The notes beneath the pieces were generated by a model, which saw only the letters and a list, made by a program, of their open reading frames with translations, ran no database searches and was not told where the DNA came from. Source: Helicobacteraceae bacterium (GTDB lineage Bacteria > Campylobacterota > Campylobacteria > Campylobacterales > Sulfurimonadaceae). Taken from it: a stretch of 51,613 nt of DNA. This document shows positions 44,556 through 51,613 of the stretch, piece after piece (position 1 is the stretch's first letter; each line of letters starts with the position of its first letter). The translations under genes and the position numbers were made by a program. The DNA is taken from contig JALVUF010000007.1 of assembly GCA_027023805.1 (NCBI GenBank), positions 1 through 51,613 on the forward strand, read 5' to 3'.

Positions 44556-45313
44556 AAAACTCTCCTTATAGCATAAAAATAAGAGATGCCGTGTTGCACA
44601 AAAAAAGGTTTTACGATCGCTTGTCTATATCCTTGCTCTTGACTTGTTTTGATAATCGTGCCGACATTAAGACCTTGAAAAAAAAGATTTTCACGACCTG
44701 AAGTGATAACTTTGTCACCAACTTTTATATGCATCCATAATGGTATGTAGTTAACTATGATAGTGCCGTTATTGTTGCCATAGGCTATTCCCGGCGCGTT
44801 ATTGCTGCCGATAAAAACAGGATAGGCACATTTTGGATCTTGATTTAGTAGAGCCATTGGTTTATTGTCTTTTGCAATAATTATACCGGCTACATCATTT
44901 TTGTAAACTAAACCGTAAATTTTTGAACTATTAAAATCAGGCATATTTATCCATAATCTGTTAAAGTTATCAAATTTTACATACGATAGAGCATGTATTA
45001 GCTCAATATCGGGATTGAGCGTTAGCGTTGAGTTTTGATCTTGAAGCAATTGCTTGACTTGAGATTTTAATTGCTGCTTGACTAGAAAATTTTTATTGCA
45101 TTGTTTTAGTCTATCTTGCATTTTTTGTATATATTTAGCCTGGTTTAGATGTTTTCGTATAGTATCGTCAATAAATATTTTTGTATCAAAATAGATATTT
45201 TGAATTTTATGTGTTAAGGATAAAATGGGAGATTGTATATTATTGGTGTAATATACAGCACCTATAAAAAGAATGATAAGTAACAATAAAAAACTAAAAA
45301 GTTTTTTATTCAT
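44552..45313 (-). CDS. mreC: Rod-shape determining protein MreC
   Basis: ATG 45313 gives a 253-residue protein with an N-terminal transmembrane helix (about 6-24), a coiled coil (about 55-95) and the MreC beta-domain with VGDKVITSGRENLFFQGLNVGTI-like features (about 195-215). A TTG 6 bp upstream is in frame but has no ribosome-binding site. MreC connects cytoplasmic MreB filaments to cell-wall synthases. It overlaps mreB by 8 bp and the MipA-like gene by 4 bp. mreD is absent from this cluster. Confidence 0.9.
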   Translation of the reverse strand: MNKKLFSFLLLLIILFIGAVYYTNNIQSPILSLTHKIQNIYFDTKIFIDDTIRKHLNQAKYIQKMQDRLKQCNKNFLVKQQLKSQVKQLLQDQNSTLTLNPDIELIHALSYVKFDNFNRLWINMPDFNSSKIYGLVYKNDVAGIIIAKDNKPMALLNQDPKCAYPVFIGSNNAPGIAYGNNNGTIIVNYIPLWMHIKVGDKVITSGRENLFFQGLNVGTIIKTSQEQGYRQAIVKPFFVQHGISYFYAIRRVF

Positions 45314-46343
45314 TGTCAAATAAATCTTGCAATAGATCTATCTCTTCAAGCGCCTTCCCGGTGCCTTTTGCAACAGCCAATAAAGGCTCATCTGCTACGT
45401 AAACAGGTATTTTAATGATATCTGATAAAAATTTATCAAGATGTCTAATATTGGCTCCGCCACCAGTTAGTATAATGCCATTATTTACGATATCTCCGGC
45501 TAGATCAGGAGGCATTTTCTCTAGTACGTCTCGAAGTGCTTCGGAGATAGCTCTAAGTGGCTCGCTCATGGCTTCCCTTACATCTTCGCTTGAGAGTTCT
45601 ATTGATGTTAGAAGCCCTTCTACCTGGTCTCGTCCATTGACATTTAAAAAAAGATCTTCTTCAAGTACAACGGCAGTGCCAATTTCAATTTTTATGACCT
45701 CGCCGGTTCGTTCACCGATTAAGAGATTATACTTCTTTTTTATATAATCTACAATCGCCTGGTCTAGCTTATCGCCAGCGATTCTGATAGATTTTGATAG
45801 CACTAATCCGCCAAGTGAAATAACGCCAATTTCAGTTGTTCCGCCTCCGATATCAACAACTAAATTACCATGAGGCTCACGGATATTAACACCCGCACCA
45901 ATAGCCGCTGCCATCGGTTCTTCTATTAAAAAAACCTCTCTTGCGCCCGCGCTGAGTGCTGATTCACGAACTGCTTTTCTCTCCACCTGCGTTAAGCCGT
46001 ATGGAACACAGATTATAATTCTAGGGCTTAGCAAATTTTTTCGTCCATGTGCCTTTTCTATGAACTTGCGTATCATTTTTTCTGTTATATCAAAGTCGGC
46101 AATAACTCCGTCTTTCATAGGTCTAATTGCAGTTATATTCCCAGGCGTTTTGCCTACCATGGCTTTTGCCTCATGACCTACTGCCAAGACTTTTTGTTGT
46201 CCGTTTTTACTTATTTTGACTGCAACAACTGATGGTTCATTTATGATGATACCTTTACCTTTAACAATAACTAATGTATTGGCTGTACCTAAGTCGATAG
46301 CTAAATCGCTTGAAAAAAGACCGACAAGTTTATTTAATATCAT
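45306..46343 (-). CDS. mreB: Rod-shape determining protein MreB
   Basis: The 345-residue actin homologue has the phosphate loops DLGTANTLVIVKGKG (about 17-31) and DIGGGTTEIGVISLGG (about 165-180), and the adenosine motif LTGGGANI (about 294-301). It polymerises under the membrane to direct lateral wall synthesis, so the cell is rod-shaped or curved. It lies 12 bp after clpX and overlaps mreC by 8 bp. Confidence 0.96.
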   Translation of the reverse strand: MILNKLVGLFSSDLAIDLGTANTLVIVKGKGIIINEPSVVAVKISKNGQQKVLAVGHEAKAMVGKTPGNITAIRPMKDGVIADFDITEKMIRKFIEKAHGRKNLLSPRIIICVPYGLTQVERKAVRESALSAGAREVFLIEEPMAAAIGAGVNIREPHGNLVVDIGGGTTEIGVISLGGLVLSKSIRIAGDKLDQAIVDYIKKKYNLLIGERTGEVIKIEIGTAVVLEEDLFLNVNGRDQVEGLLTSIELSSEDVREAMSEPLRAISEALRDVLEKMPPDLAGDIVNNGIILTGGGANIRHLDKFLSDIIKIPVYVADEPLLAVAKGTGKALEEIDLLQDLFDNE

Positions 46344-46355
46344 CTACTTACCTTT

Positions 46356-47591
46356 TTATGCAGTTTTTTGTTTATTTTTTTTAATGTATAAAGGTTTTTC
46401 ATGATTTTGGATTACATCTTCTGTTACTACAATCTCATACCCTTTATACTGTGGAAGTTCATACATAATATCTATCATATTTTCTTCCAATATAGCCCTT
46501 AGCCCGCGAGCGCCGGTTTTTCTTACTATCGCTTTTTTTGCAATTGCCAGCAATGCATCATCTTCAAAAGAAAGCTGTACATCATCAATGGCAAATAATT
46601 TTTTATATTGACGCACTAATGAATTTTTTGGCTTTGTAAGTATCTCAACCATCTCATTTTCACTTATTTCTTGAAGTGACGCAATAATTGGCAGACGACC
46701 TATTAATTCCGGTATAAGCCCATAATGAATCAAGTCTTCCGGTTCAACTGCATCTAATGTTGGTTTTTGCTCATCTTTTGTCTTTTTCTCATGCCCGAAT
46801 CCTAAAATATTTTTACCCTGTTTTCTTTTTAGGATGTCGTCTATACCATCAAAAGCACCACCGCAGATAAATAAAATACCGGAAGTATCAATTTGTGTGA
46901 ACTCCTGGTTAGGGTGCTTTCTGCCACCTTTTGGAGGGATGTTTACCATGGAGCCCTCAATAATTTTAAGCAAAGCCTGTTGTACGCCTTCTCCTGACAC
47001 ATCTCGTGTGATTGAACGATTTTCACTCATACGTGATATTTTATCTACCTCATCTATAAACACTATACCCTGCTGCGCTTTTTTTATATCGCCGTCAGCT
47101 GATTGTAAAAGTCTCGTTAAAATATTTTCAACATCCTCGCCTACATATCCGGCTTCAGTTAAGCTTGTTGCGTCTGCAATAGCTATTGGTACATGAAGAA
47201 TTTTGGCTATTGTTTGCGCCATAAGCGTCTTACCGCTTCCCGTCGGTCCTATTAATAAAACATTAGATTTCGCTATCTCAGTATCATCATCTTTTATGAT
47301 GTCTTTTTTAAAAATACGTTTATAATGGTTATATACCGCAACGCTAAGCAGTTTTTTTGCTTTATCCTGACCTATGATATACTGGTTTAAAAATTTATGC
47401 AGCTCTTTGGGTGTTATCAAAACTGTATCGGTATCTAATTTTTGAGTGTTATCAGACTCCTGCTCATCTCCAAACATAATCTTGTAAGCCGAAAATACAC
47501 AATTTTTACATATGTAAACGTTATGTCCCGCTATCACGGGGTTACTCTCACTCTCTTGCGCACCGCAAAAACTACAATTTCTATTTGCCAT
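46356..47591 (-). CDS. clpX: ATP-dependent Clp protease ATP-binding subunit ClpX
   Basis: The 411-residue unfoldase begins with the zinc-binding domain CSFCGAQ...CKNC (about 6-33), then an AAA+ module with Walker [12 protein letters not shown] (about 115-125), Walker B FIDEVDK (about 176-182) and the sensor region RRIGF-like GARGLR (about 376-381). ClpX delivers tagged proteins to ClpP. It overlaps the lpxA stop by 1 bp (TAATG). The neighbours fabZ, lpxA and mreB are co-directional. Confidence 0.96.
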   Translation of the reverse strand: MANRNCSFCGAQESESNPVIAGHNVYICKNCVFSAYKIMFGDEQESDNTQKLDTDTVLITPKELHKFLNQYIIGQDKAKKLLSVAVYNHYKRIFKKDIIKDDDTEIAKSNVLLIGPTGSGKTLMAQTIAKILHVPIAIADATSLTEAGYVGEDVENILTRLLQSADGDIKKAQQGIVFIDEVDKISRMSENRSITRDVSGEGVQQALLKIIEGSMVNIPPKGGRKHPNQEFTQIDTSGILFICGGAFDGIDDILKRKQGKNILGFGHEKKTKDEQKPTLDAVEPEDLIHYGLIPELIGRLPIIASLQEISENEMVEILTKPKNSLVRQYKKLFAIDDVQLSFEDDALLAIAKKAIVRKTGARGLRAILEENMIDIMYELPQYKGYEIVVTEDVIQNHEKPLYIKKNKQKTA

Positions 47592-48373
47592 TAATTTTTC
47601 CTCTCATACGGAATTCCGCGTTTTGTTTTTAAAATAAAGTTACAGATGTTGTGGACATAAAAATTATCACTTGATTCTAGCAGATCATTTGCAGCATCTT
47701 TTAATGGTTTTTTCATTTCAAACAATTCTTTGTAAGCAGCCTTTAGCGCATCTATATCCTGTCTTTGTACATGACGCCTGAGTCCTGTTAAATTTAGACC
47801 TCTTAAGCTTGCTCTGTTTCCTTCAGCCATACAATATGGTGGAATGTCTTGAGCAAGTGCGGATGCACCGGCTATCATCGAAAAATCTCCAATATGTACA
47901 AACTGATGTACGGGAGTCATCCCGCCGATTACTACATAATCACCCATCTCTACATGACCTGCTAATGTTGCCGCATTTGCTAAAATGCAGTGATTTCCTA
48001 TGAGCACATCATGACCGATATGCACATAGCCCATAAACAAGTTATGATTTCCGATGATTGTCTTGCCGCCACCACCTTTTGTGCCGGGATTAAATAGCGT
48101 AAATTCACGAATTTTATTATAATCACCTATAATCAATTCTACATCCTCACCGGAAAATTTTAAATCTTGAGGAATTGAGCCCAAAACAGAATGAGAAAAC
48201 ACATGATTAAATTTTCCAAGAGAAGTTTTGCCATATATGCAACTTCCTTGCTCTATAACTGTGCCTTCACCTATAATGGCATCTTGGGATATAAAACAGT
48301 ATGGACCAATTTCAACATTTTTATCTATTGTCGCACCATCTTCGATGATGGCAAGTTTGGATATTTTATCCAT
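47591..48373 (-). CDS. lpxA: Acyl-ACP:UDP-N-acetylglucosamine O-acyltransferase
   Basis: The 260-residue protein is a left-handed beta-helix of hexapeptide repeats ([LIV]GxxxxI) through residue about 185, then a helical C-terminus, the standard LpxA layout. The catalytic His is in [12 protein letters not shown], and the [12 protein letters not shown] segment is characteristic. It starts lipid A synthesis, complementing lpxC at 23.2 kb. It overlaps both fabZ and clpX by 1 bp (TAATG), indicating coupled translation. Confidence 0.96.
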   Translation of the reverse strand: MDKISKLAIIEDGATIDKNVEIGPYCFISQDAIIGEGTVIEQGSCIYGKTSLGKFNHVFSHSVLGSIPQDLKFSGEDVELIIGDYNKIREFTLFNPGTKGGGGKTIIGNHNLFMGYVHIGHDVLIGNHCILANAATLAGHVEMGDYVVIGGMTPVHQFVHIGDFSMIAGASALAQDIPPYCMAEGNRASLRGLNLTGLRRHVQRQDIDALKAAYKELFEMKKPLKDAANDLLESSDNFYVHNICNFILKTKRGIPYERKN

Positions 48374-48816
48374 TATTTATCAACAACCATCGCTTTTAGT
48401 TCAGCTTGAGCCACTAGTTTGTCATCAACGTATGCTTTACCGTCAAGCAACCAGATTGCACCCTTGTTTTTTATGATACTTAGATGATATTCCAACTTAT
48501 CACCGGGTTTTACAGGAGATCTAAACTTGGCATTATCAATGCTCATAAAATAAACAACTTTTTGTGCAGCTTCCTCTTTAGTCATATCCATGCTTTTAAA
48601 TGCCAAGATTCCACCTGCCTGCGCTAGTCCCTCTAAAATCAAGACTCCTGGATAAATAGGATGACCGGGGAAATGCCCTAGAAAAACTTGCTCGCTAATA
48701 CTTATATTTTTATATCCAATTAGATTTTGATTGCTTGTTACCTCAGTTACTCTATCTACAAGTAAAAAGGGAAAACGATGCGGAATAATCTCTTGGATTT
48801 CTGTAATATCCATCAT
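48373..48816 (-). CDS. fabZ: 3-hydroxyacyl-ACP dehydratase FabZ
   Basis: The 147-residue protein has the FabZ hot-dog fold signature [14 protein letters not shown] at about 9-22, with the catalytic His. [20 protein letters not shown] (about 48-67) has the catalytic Glu. It dehydrates 3-hydroxyacyl-ACP in fatty-acid synthesis and shares its substrate with LpxA, its 1-bp-overlapping neighbour. It is the first gene of the fabZ-lpxA-clpX-mreB-mreC-mipA-like run. Two consecutive ATG codons (48816, 48813) could start it. Confidence 0.95.
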   Translation of the reverse strand: MMDITEIQEIIPHRFPFLLVDRVTEVTSNQNLIGYKNISISEQVFLGHFPGHPIYPGVLILEGLAQAGGILAFKSMDMTKEEAAQKVVYFMSIDNAKFRSPVKPGDKLEYHLSIIKNKGAIWLLDGKAYVDDKLVAQAELKAMVVDK

Positions 48817-48863
48817 GCTTTACGTACCTTTATAATAATTGGGTAATTTTACCTAAATATTTG

Positions 48864-49946
48864 TTAAATTTCGATTATTTGCTCGATGGTATCTTCATAT
48901 ACTATTGCATCAAGATATAAAGCAAGTTTGCCGCTTGGCTGTTTATCGGTAACTATTATAGGAGTTAAATCATATCTGCTGTTTGTTATTTTATATCTTA
49001 TTTCAGCCTCTTCATTAAATGTAAGAGGATTAAAAATAATTTCTTTTACCGATGTGTATTGTTTGCATGCAAAAGTATTAAATTTATCCAATGTTATAAA
49101 CTTGATTTCATCACGATTAAAATATGAAATACCGTCTGCTTCAAACTCAATTTTTCCTTGTGCTCTTTTACGTGGCAATGTCGAATATGACAGGGCGTAG
49201 GCTATTACGGAAATGCTTTTACTTTGCATAAGTTTACATATAAATTGTCTGTAATTTAAAAATTTATATTTTACTATTTTATAGTCTTGATTACTGTCTT
49301 CTAGCTTTATACGGTGTTTGTAAATCTCAATTCTATGTTCGATAGACGCCGGCAGGACGGCACTAGACACGGGAGAAAACATCTCATCCATCAATTTACC
49401 CTGGGCGTCTCTTTGCATGGTTAACCCATATATGCAACCGCAATAATCTTGTCTGTACAGCTGTTTTTCTTTTGTGACTCTGCTTTGATCTTGTGTTCCG
49501 CCGTTTGCACGATAGTCAACAGCTATAAATTTGACCCCATATTTTTTATAAAACTCATCTCCCACGCGTTTTAGCTGTTCTTGGGACTTTAAGGGGCTTA
49601 CAAGTAAAGTTGTTGTTATCTTGTTCTCACCCAATTCTAACGCTTTATGTGCACTGACCTCAAAACGTTTGTCAAAACAAACTTCACACCGCTTACCTTT
49701 TTCAGGCTCATTTTGTAAACCTTTTACGGCTTGCATCCAGTTTTGATAATCATATTCACCCTCAAGTAGTTTGATGCCAAGCATCTTGCAAGAACGCTCA
49801 ACATCGAGATAGCGCAGTCTGTATTCAGAATATGGATGAATATTTGGATCATAAAAAAACCCGATAAGCGTCTCGTCAGGATAATCGTTTTGTAATTTTT
49901 GAAGAAAAAAATGGCTATCAACGGAACAGCATATATGTACTAAAAT
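48864..49946 (-). CDS. queH: Epoxyqueuosine reductase QueH, probably with an AUU start codon
   Basis: The reading frame gives 360 residues when begun at ATT 49944-49946. From there it reads ILVHICCSVDSHFF, where CC is part of the conserved cluster-binding set of QueH, followed by the later CEVC and CGCIYG cysteines. QueH reduces epoxyqueuosine in queuosine tRNA synthesis, using iron-sulphur chemistry, as an alternative to QueG. The first ATG (49784) would remove 54 residues including that CC pair. Upstream an in-frame TAA (49959-49961) leaves only ACG, AGG, TGT, AAT and ATT before the motif, and GAGGTG lies 4 nt before ATT. The expected MLVHICC start would need ATG, one base different. It lies 29 bp after the DUF475 gene. 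Confidence 0.82.
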   Translation of the reverse strand: MLVHICCSVDSHFFLQKLQNDYPDETLIGFFYDPNIHPYSEYRLRYLDVERSCKMLGIKLLEGEYDYQNWMQAVKGLQNEPEKGKRCEVCFDKRFEVSAHKALELGENKITTTLLVSPLKSQEQLKRVGDEFYKKYGVKFIAVDYRANGGTQDQSRVTKEKQLYRQDYCGCIYGLTMQRDAQGKLMDEMFSPVSSAVLPASIEHRIEIYKHRIKLEDSNQDYKIVKYKFLNYRQFICKLMQSKSISVIAYALSYSTLPRKRAQGKIEFEADGISYFNRDEIKFITLDKFNTFACKQYTSVKEIIFNPLTFNEEAEIRYKITNSRYDLTPIIVTDKQPSGKLALYLDAIVYEDTIEQIIEI

Positions 49947-49975
49947 ATTACACCTCGTTTATTGTATTTTTAATA

Positions 49976-50941
49976 TTAGCTTTTACTCTTAAGTAGTGAA
50001 TGGATAAAAGCCGCACCTATAAGACCGATACCTATTGTTCCCGTAAGCGTATCACTTATGTTTATAGAAATCTTAAGCAACATTATAACAGCAAGTATTC
50101 CTATGGCGTAATGCGCGCCGTGTTCTAGATATATATATTTTGCTAAAGTTTTATGCTGCACAAAATATATAGTAATGCTGCGCACAAACATGGCGCCTAT
50201 TCCAAGACCCAGCATTATAATCAAAATATTGCCGCTAATGGCAAATGCACCGATTACACCGTCAAAACTAAAGCTGGCATCCAAAACTTCAAGATAGACA
50301 AAGCCCATAAGCCCATTTTTTATCATATCTAAAGATAACAACCTGGTTAACGCTTCTAGCAAGGTGTAAAGCAGTATGCCGTAAATAAAATTTAATACAA
50401 TGTGTAAATCGGCAGTTGTAAACCCAAGCATAAGACTAACTATAACTGCAATAAGTAATTTTATATTTGTAATGGCTGAGAGTTTTTTGACTAGTTTTGA
50501 ATTTTCCAAAAGAGCTATCCATTGAACTTCTCTGGTTTGTAGAAAAAAATCAAGAAATACCATCAGTAAAAAAGCACCGCCAAAAGCAAAAATAGCAGGC
50601 TGGGCATTATGTAAGATAGCTTCATATTGCACAGGATGATACAACGCTGTTTTAAGAGTTTGAGCAAGCCCCATGTTAGATGTAAAATAAACAATTAAAA
50701 GAGGAAAAAATAACCTCATGCCAAAAACCGCAATTATTAGTCCAAAAACAATAAATCTTTTTTGCCACAAGATATCCATCTGCCCAAGTATTTTTGCATT
50801 TACTATTGCATTGTCAAAAGATAGAGAAACTTCAAGAGTTATCAGTAAAATTGCTAGATAAACAGCTTTAATGCCGCCTATAAAATATGCCGCTATTAAT
50901 CCACCTGCCATAAAAACAAATGATGAGTAAAAATAGCGCAT
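49976..50941 (-). CDS. DUF475 family integral membrane protein (TerC-like)
   Basis: The 321-residue protein is almost all hydrophobic, with about eight transmembrane segments and conserved acidic membrane motifs LEVSLSFDNAIVNAK (about 37-51) and LDASFSFDGVIGAFAI (about 219-234). These two D-containing repeats are typical of the DUF475/TerC superfamily, thought to handle metal ions, but no function has been shown that I can cite. It starts 10 bp after the cyclophilin gene and ends 29 bp before queH. Confidence 0.85.
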   Translation of the reverse strand: MRYFYSSFVFMAGGLIAAYFIGGIKAVYLAILLITLEVSLSFDNAIVNAKILGQMDILWQKRFIVFGLIIAVFGMRLFFPLLIVYFTSNMGLAQTLKTALYHPVQYEAILHNAQPAIFAFGGAFLLMVFLDFFLQTREVQWIALLENSKLVKKLSAITNIKLLIAVIVSLMLGFTTADLHIVLNFIYGILLYTLLEALTRLLSLDMIKNGLMGFVYLEVLDASFSFDGVIGAFAISGNILIIMLGLGIGAMFVRSITIYFVQHKTLAKYIYLEHGAHYAIGILAVIMLLKISINISDTLTGTIGIGLIGAAFIHSLLKSKS

Positions 50942-50951
50942 ATTTTCTAGA

Positions 50952-51461
50952 TTATTTTGATTCTAAAATTTCTATAGATTGTATTTTATCTTGCATTTTT
51001 ATGGAATCTAAGACATCCATGCTTGCTTTATCACCAGATTTAATACCTCCAAAAACGGTATGTACGCCATCTAAGTGTGGACAATCAACAAAGCAGATAA
51101 AAAATTGACTCCCGCCGGTATCTTTGCCCGCATGTGCCATAGATATAGTGCCTTTTACATGCTTATGTTTATTTTTATCACTTTCACATGCAATTGCCCA
51201 TCCGGGACCGCCTGTGCCTGTACCTGTAGGACATCCGCCTTGTGCCATAAAACCGGGAATTACACGGTGAAAAACTAAATCGTTATAAAAGCCATCATTT
51301 GCCAGATGAGTAAAATTTGCAACCGTGTTTGGAACTTCTTCTGGATAGAGCTTGATCCAAATCACTCCTTTATCGGTAGTAATTTTAGCCCATTGTAATT
51401 TTGCAAGTTCATCTGCGGTTAAATCGTATGTTTTAAGTTCTTTATTTGCTAAAAATGACAT
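50952..51461 (-). CDS. Cyclophilin-type peptidyl-prolyl cis-trans isomerase
   Basis: The 169-residue protein is a bare cyclophilin domain without signal peptide, so it is cytoplasmic. It shows [37 protein letters not shown] (catalytic Arg in FHRV) and [16 protein letters not shown]. It speeds proline isomerisation during protein folding. AAAGGAT precedes the ATG. A half copy of the palindromic element starts 21 bp upstream, so its promoter may lie inside or beyond that element. Confidence 0.95.
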   Translation of the reverse strand: MSFLANKELKTYDLTADELAKLQWAKITTDKGVIWIKLYPEEVPNTVANFTHLANDGFYNDLVFHRVIPGFMAQGGCPTGTGTGGPGWAIACESDKNKHKHVKGTISMAHAGKDTGGSQFFICFVDCPHLDGVHTVFGGIKSGDKASMDVLDSIKMQDKIQSIEILESK

Positions 51462-51481
51462 ATATCAATCCTTTTTTTATA

Positions 51482-51613
51482 ATACAAAACCCAGCTAAAG
51501 AGTAGGAATTTAAACGAACATATTGCGGCAATGGCACAAGGCAAAAGAGTGCAGACGCTACTGGTAGCTTCAAACTCTTTTAACGCGGTAATATGTTGCA
51601 ATATGTTCGCCCT
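51482..51613. mobile_element. Left half of a second palindromic element (copy 2, cut by the window edge)
   Basis: Positions 51482-51514 align with the 33-nt terminal repeat of copy 1 (22 of 33 identical). A 95-nt hairpin module C follows (51515-51609; base stem CGAACATATTGC with GCAATATGTTCG). Then CCCT begins, matching the CCC of the central CCCAAAGGG. The visible 132 nt equals the length of the left half of copy 1 exactly, so the window ends at the element's centre. Confidence 0.78.
51515..51609 (+). repeat. Hairpin module C of the palindromic element (95 nt)
   Basis: It has the same three-tier plan as modules A and B: base stem of 12 perfect pairs, middle stem AAAAGAGT/ACTCTTTT (8 perfect pairs), and apical GCTAC-TG-GTAGC. 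The loops ACAAGGC, TGCAG and TAACGCGGT match the other modules in place and sequence. Confidence 0.8.

Noticed and set aside
49784-49946. A frameshift at the 5' end of queH
   Set aside because: The upstream codons read on in the same frame to the conserved HICCSVD motif, so no frameshift is needed; only the start codon is abnormal.

Overview
The window is chromosomal DNA of an AT-rich Campylobacterota (epsilonproteobacterial) organism, most like the free-living Sulfurimonas/Sulfuricurvum group. The evidence is the gene order thrB-ylxR-infB-rbfA-rimP-ribD-ubiE-xseA, a CosR/HsrA-type regulator next to folB, a YfhL-like ferredoxin and a Ppx phosphatase, a flagellar flhB, a compact TsaB-like protein, and frequent TTG/GTG starts. 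The assignment rests on recalled family and synteny knowledge; no search was run. Nearly all of the window is dense housekeeping sequence with 1-20 bp gene overlaps. There is no prophage, CRISPR array or complete insertion sequence.

Layout. 1-3.1 kb: a signalling patch with the end of a REC-Hpt (probably hybrid kinase) protein, a REC-HD-GYP regulator and a tandem-REC protein. 3.3-4.3 kb: a secreted ankyrin-repeat protein, then tRNA-Glu and tRNA-Lys on the minus strand behind a consensus sigma70 promoter. 4.4-10.8 kb: a Bat/MoxR operon (moxR, DUF58, a small membrane protein, batA, a batB-batC fusion, batD). 10.8-19 kb: tyrA, bamA, then on the minus strand plsY-folB, a cosR-like regulator, its adjacent histidine kinase, ferredoxin and ppx. 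19-32 kb: a plus-strand run covering NAD synthesis (nadA, nadC), flhB, an nrnA-like DHH protein, lpxC, a tsaB-like gene, thrB, translation factors, ribD, ubiE/menG and xseA. 32-40 kb: cmoA, nth, a PEB4-type PPIase, a D-cysteine desulfhydrase-like enzyme, fba, aroK and hisD in changing orientations. 39.5-51.5 kb: mainly minus-strand genes, namely carB-tsaC-like-tlpA, fabZ-lpxA-clpX-mreB-mreC-mipA-like, and ppi-DUF475-queH.

Together the genes cover envelope construction (lpxC, lpxA, fabZ, bamA, PEB4-like chaperone, mreBC, plsY), tRNA modification (cmoA, queH, tsaB/tsaC-like), translation initiation and ribosome maturation, and amino-acid and cofactor synthesis.

The most unusual item is a 264-bp, nearly symmetric, non-coding palindromic element between plsY and nadA (18998-19261). 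It has 33-nt terminal inverted repeats around two roughly 95-nt hairpin modules in opposite orientation. The left half of a diverged second copy starts at 51482 and is cut by the window edge almost exactly at its centre. Stems of the modules vary in a compensatory way while the apical hairpin and loop sequences are conserved, so the folded form appears to be selected. Other points: queH seems to lack a normal start codon and probably begins at AUU; the cosR-like regulator keeps a phosphoacceptor Asp and a neighbouring kinase, unlike its orphan relatives in Campylobacter and Helicobacter; and the BatB half of the BatB/C fusion has a degenerate metal-binding MIDAS site.
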